DNA from: Candidatus Peregrinibacteria bacterium CG10_big_fil_rev_8_21_14_0_10_36_19
GTDB taxonomy: Bacteria; Patescibacteriota; Gracilibacteria; UBA1369; LOWO2-01-FULL-3
Direction: 5' to 3'
Length of the DNA stretch: 64,000 bases
Assembly (NCBI GenBank): GCA_002772535.1
Contig: PFDP01000015.1
Span: 44,903 to 108,902 of the forward strand
The stretch's first letter is position 1, and the number at the start of each line of letters is the position of its first letter. Below the pieces are notes generated by a model, which was not told the origin of the DNA, searched no databases, and was given only the letters and a program-made list of their open reading frames with translations. Positions 63,952-64,000 of this stretch are shown here, one piece after another. The position numbers and the translations under genes were made by a program.

Positions 63952-64000
63952 ATGACAAATAGAGAGATTCATGTGAGGTTTTGTGAGCTTGGGGAGGAGA
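63952..64000 (+). CDS. N-terminus of a third HNH-family protein (HNH3), truncated by window edge
   Basis: ATGACAAATAGAGAGATTCATGTGAGGTTTTGTGAGCTTGGGGAGGAG = MTNREIHVRFCELGEE, near-identical to the HNH1 N-terminus MTNREIHVRFCALGKE. Confidence 0.88.
   Translation, partial: MTNREIHVRFCELGEE

Overview
AT-rich bacterial chromosomal window of about 64 kb. It looks like a CPR/Patescibacteria-type genome, possibly Peregrinibacteria-like. TGA is used as a normal stop, which argues against Gracilibacteria code 25. The lineage call is inference from gene content only. The core is ordinary housekeeping: dprA, purM, ftsE, a xer recombinase, dgt, nrdR, an L,D-transpeptidase, a UvrD/PcrA helicase, a CtpA-type protease, argS, murA/murB/murI, tlyA, comM, dnaB, class I lysS, guaA, ybeY, a dus gene, trmB and a phosphoketolase. 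Five tRNAs were read directly: Ser-GCT, Ser-TGA, Pro-TGG, Thr-TGT and Tyr-GTA. Points worth a second look: (1) a protein with a MerR/excisionase-like HTH, coiled coil and C-terminal TM helix at 37243-37881, whose 5' coding region and promoter carry 14 exact TGTCTA/TAGACA hexamers in about 320 bp, suggesting a RacA/Noc-like membrane tether or dense autoregulatory array; (2) a protein at 13804-14685 with a C-terminus resembling a diversity-generating-retroelement variable region, followed by a 9-bp-stem/4-nt-loop hairpin; (3) a family of HNH-endonuclease units with a conserved ~300-bp leader, inverted copies at both ends of the window, tandem leader repeats and a shared ATATCCCCGGGGATG motif; (4) a tRNA-Thr 3'-end duplication island containing a toxin-antitoxin pair; (5) a dispersed hairpin repeat whose two copies show a compensatory base-pair change. 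All calls come from reading sequence and ORF translations. No database searches were run.
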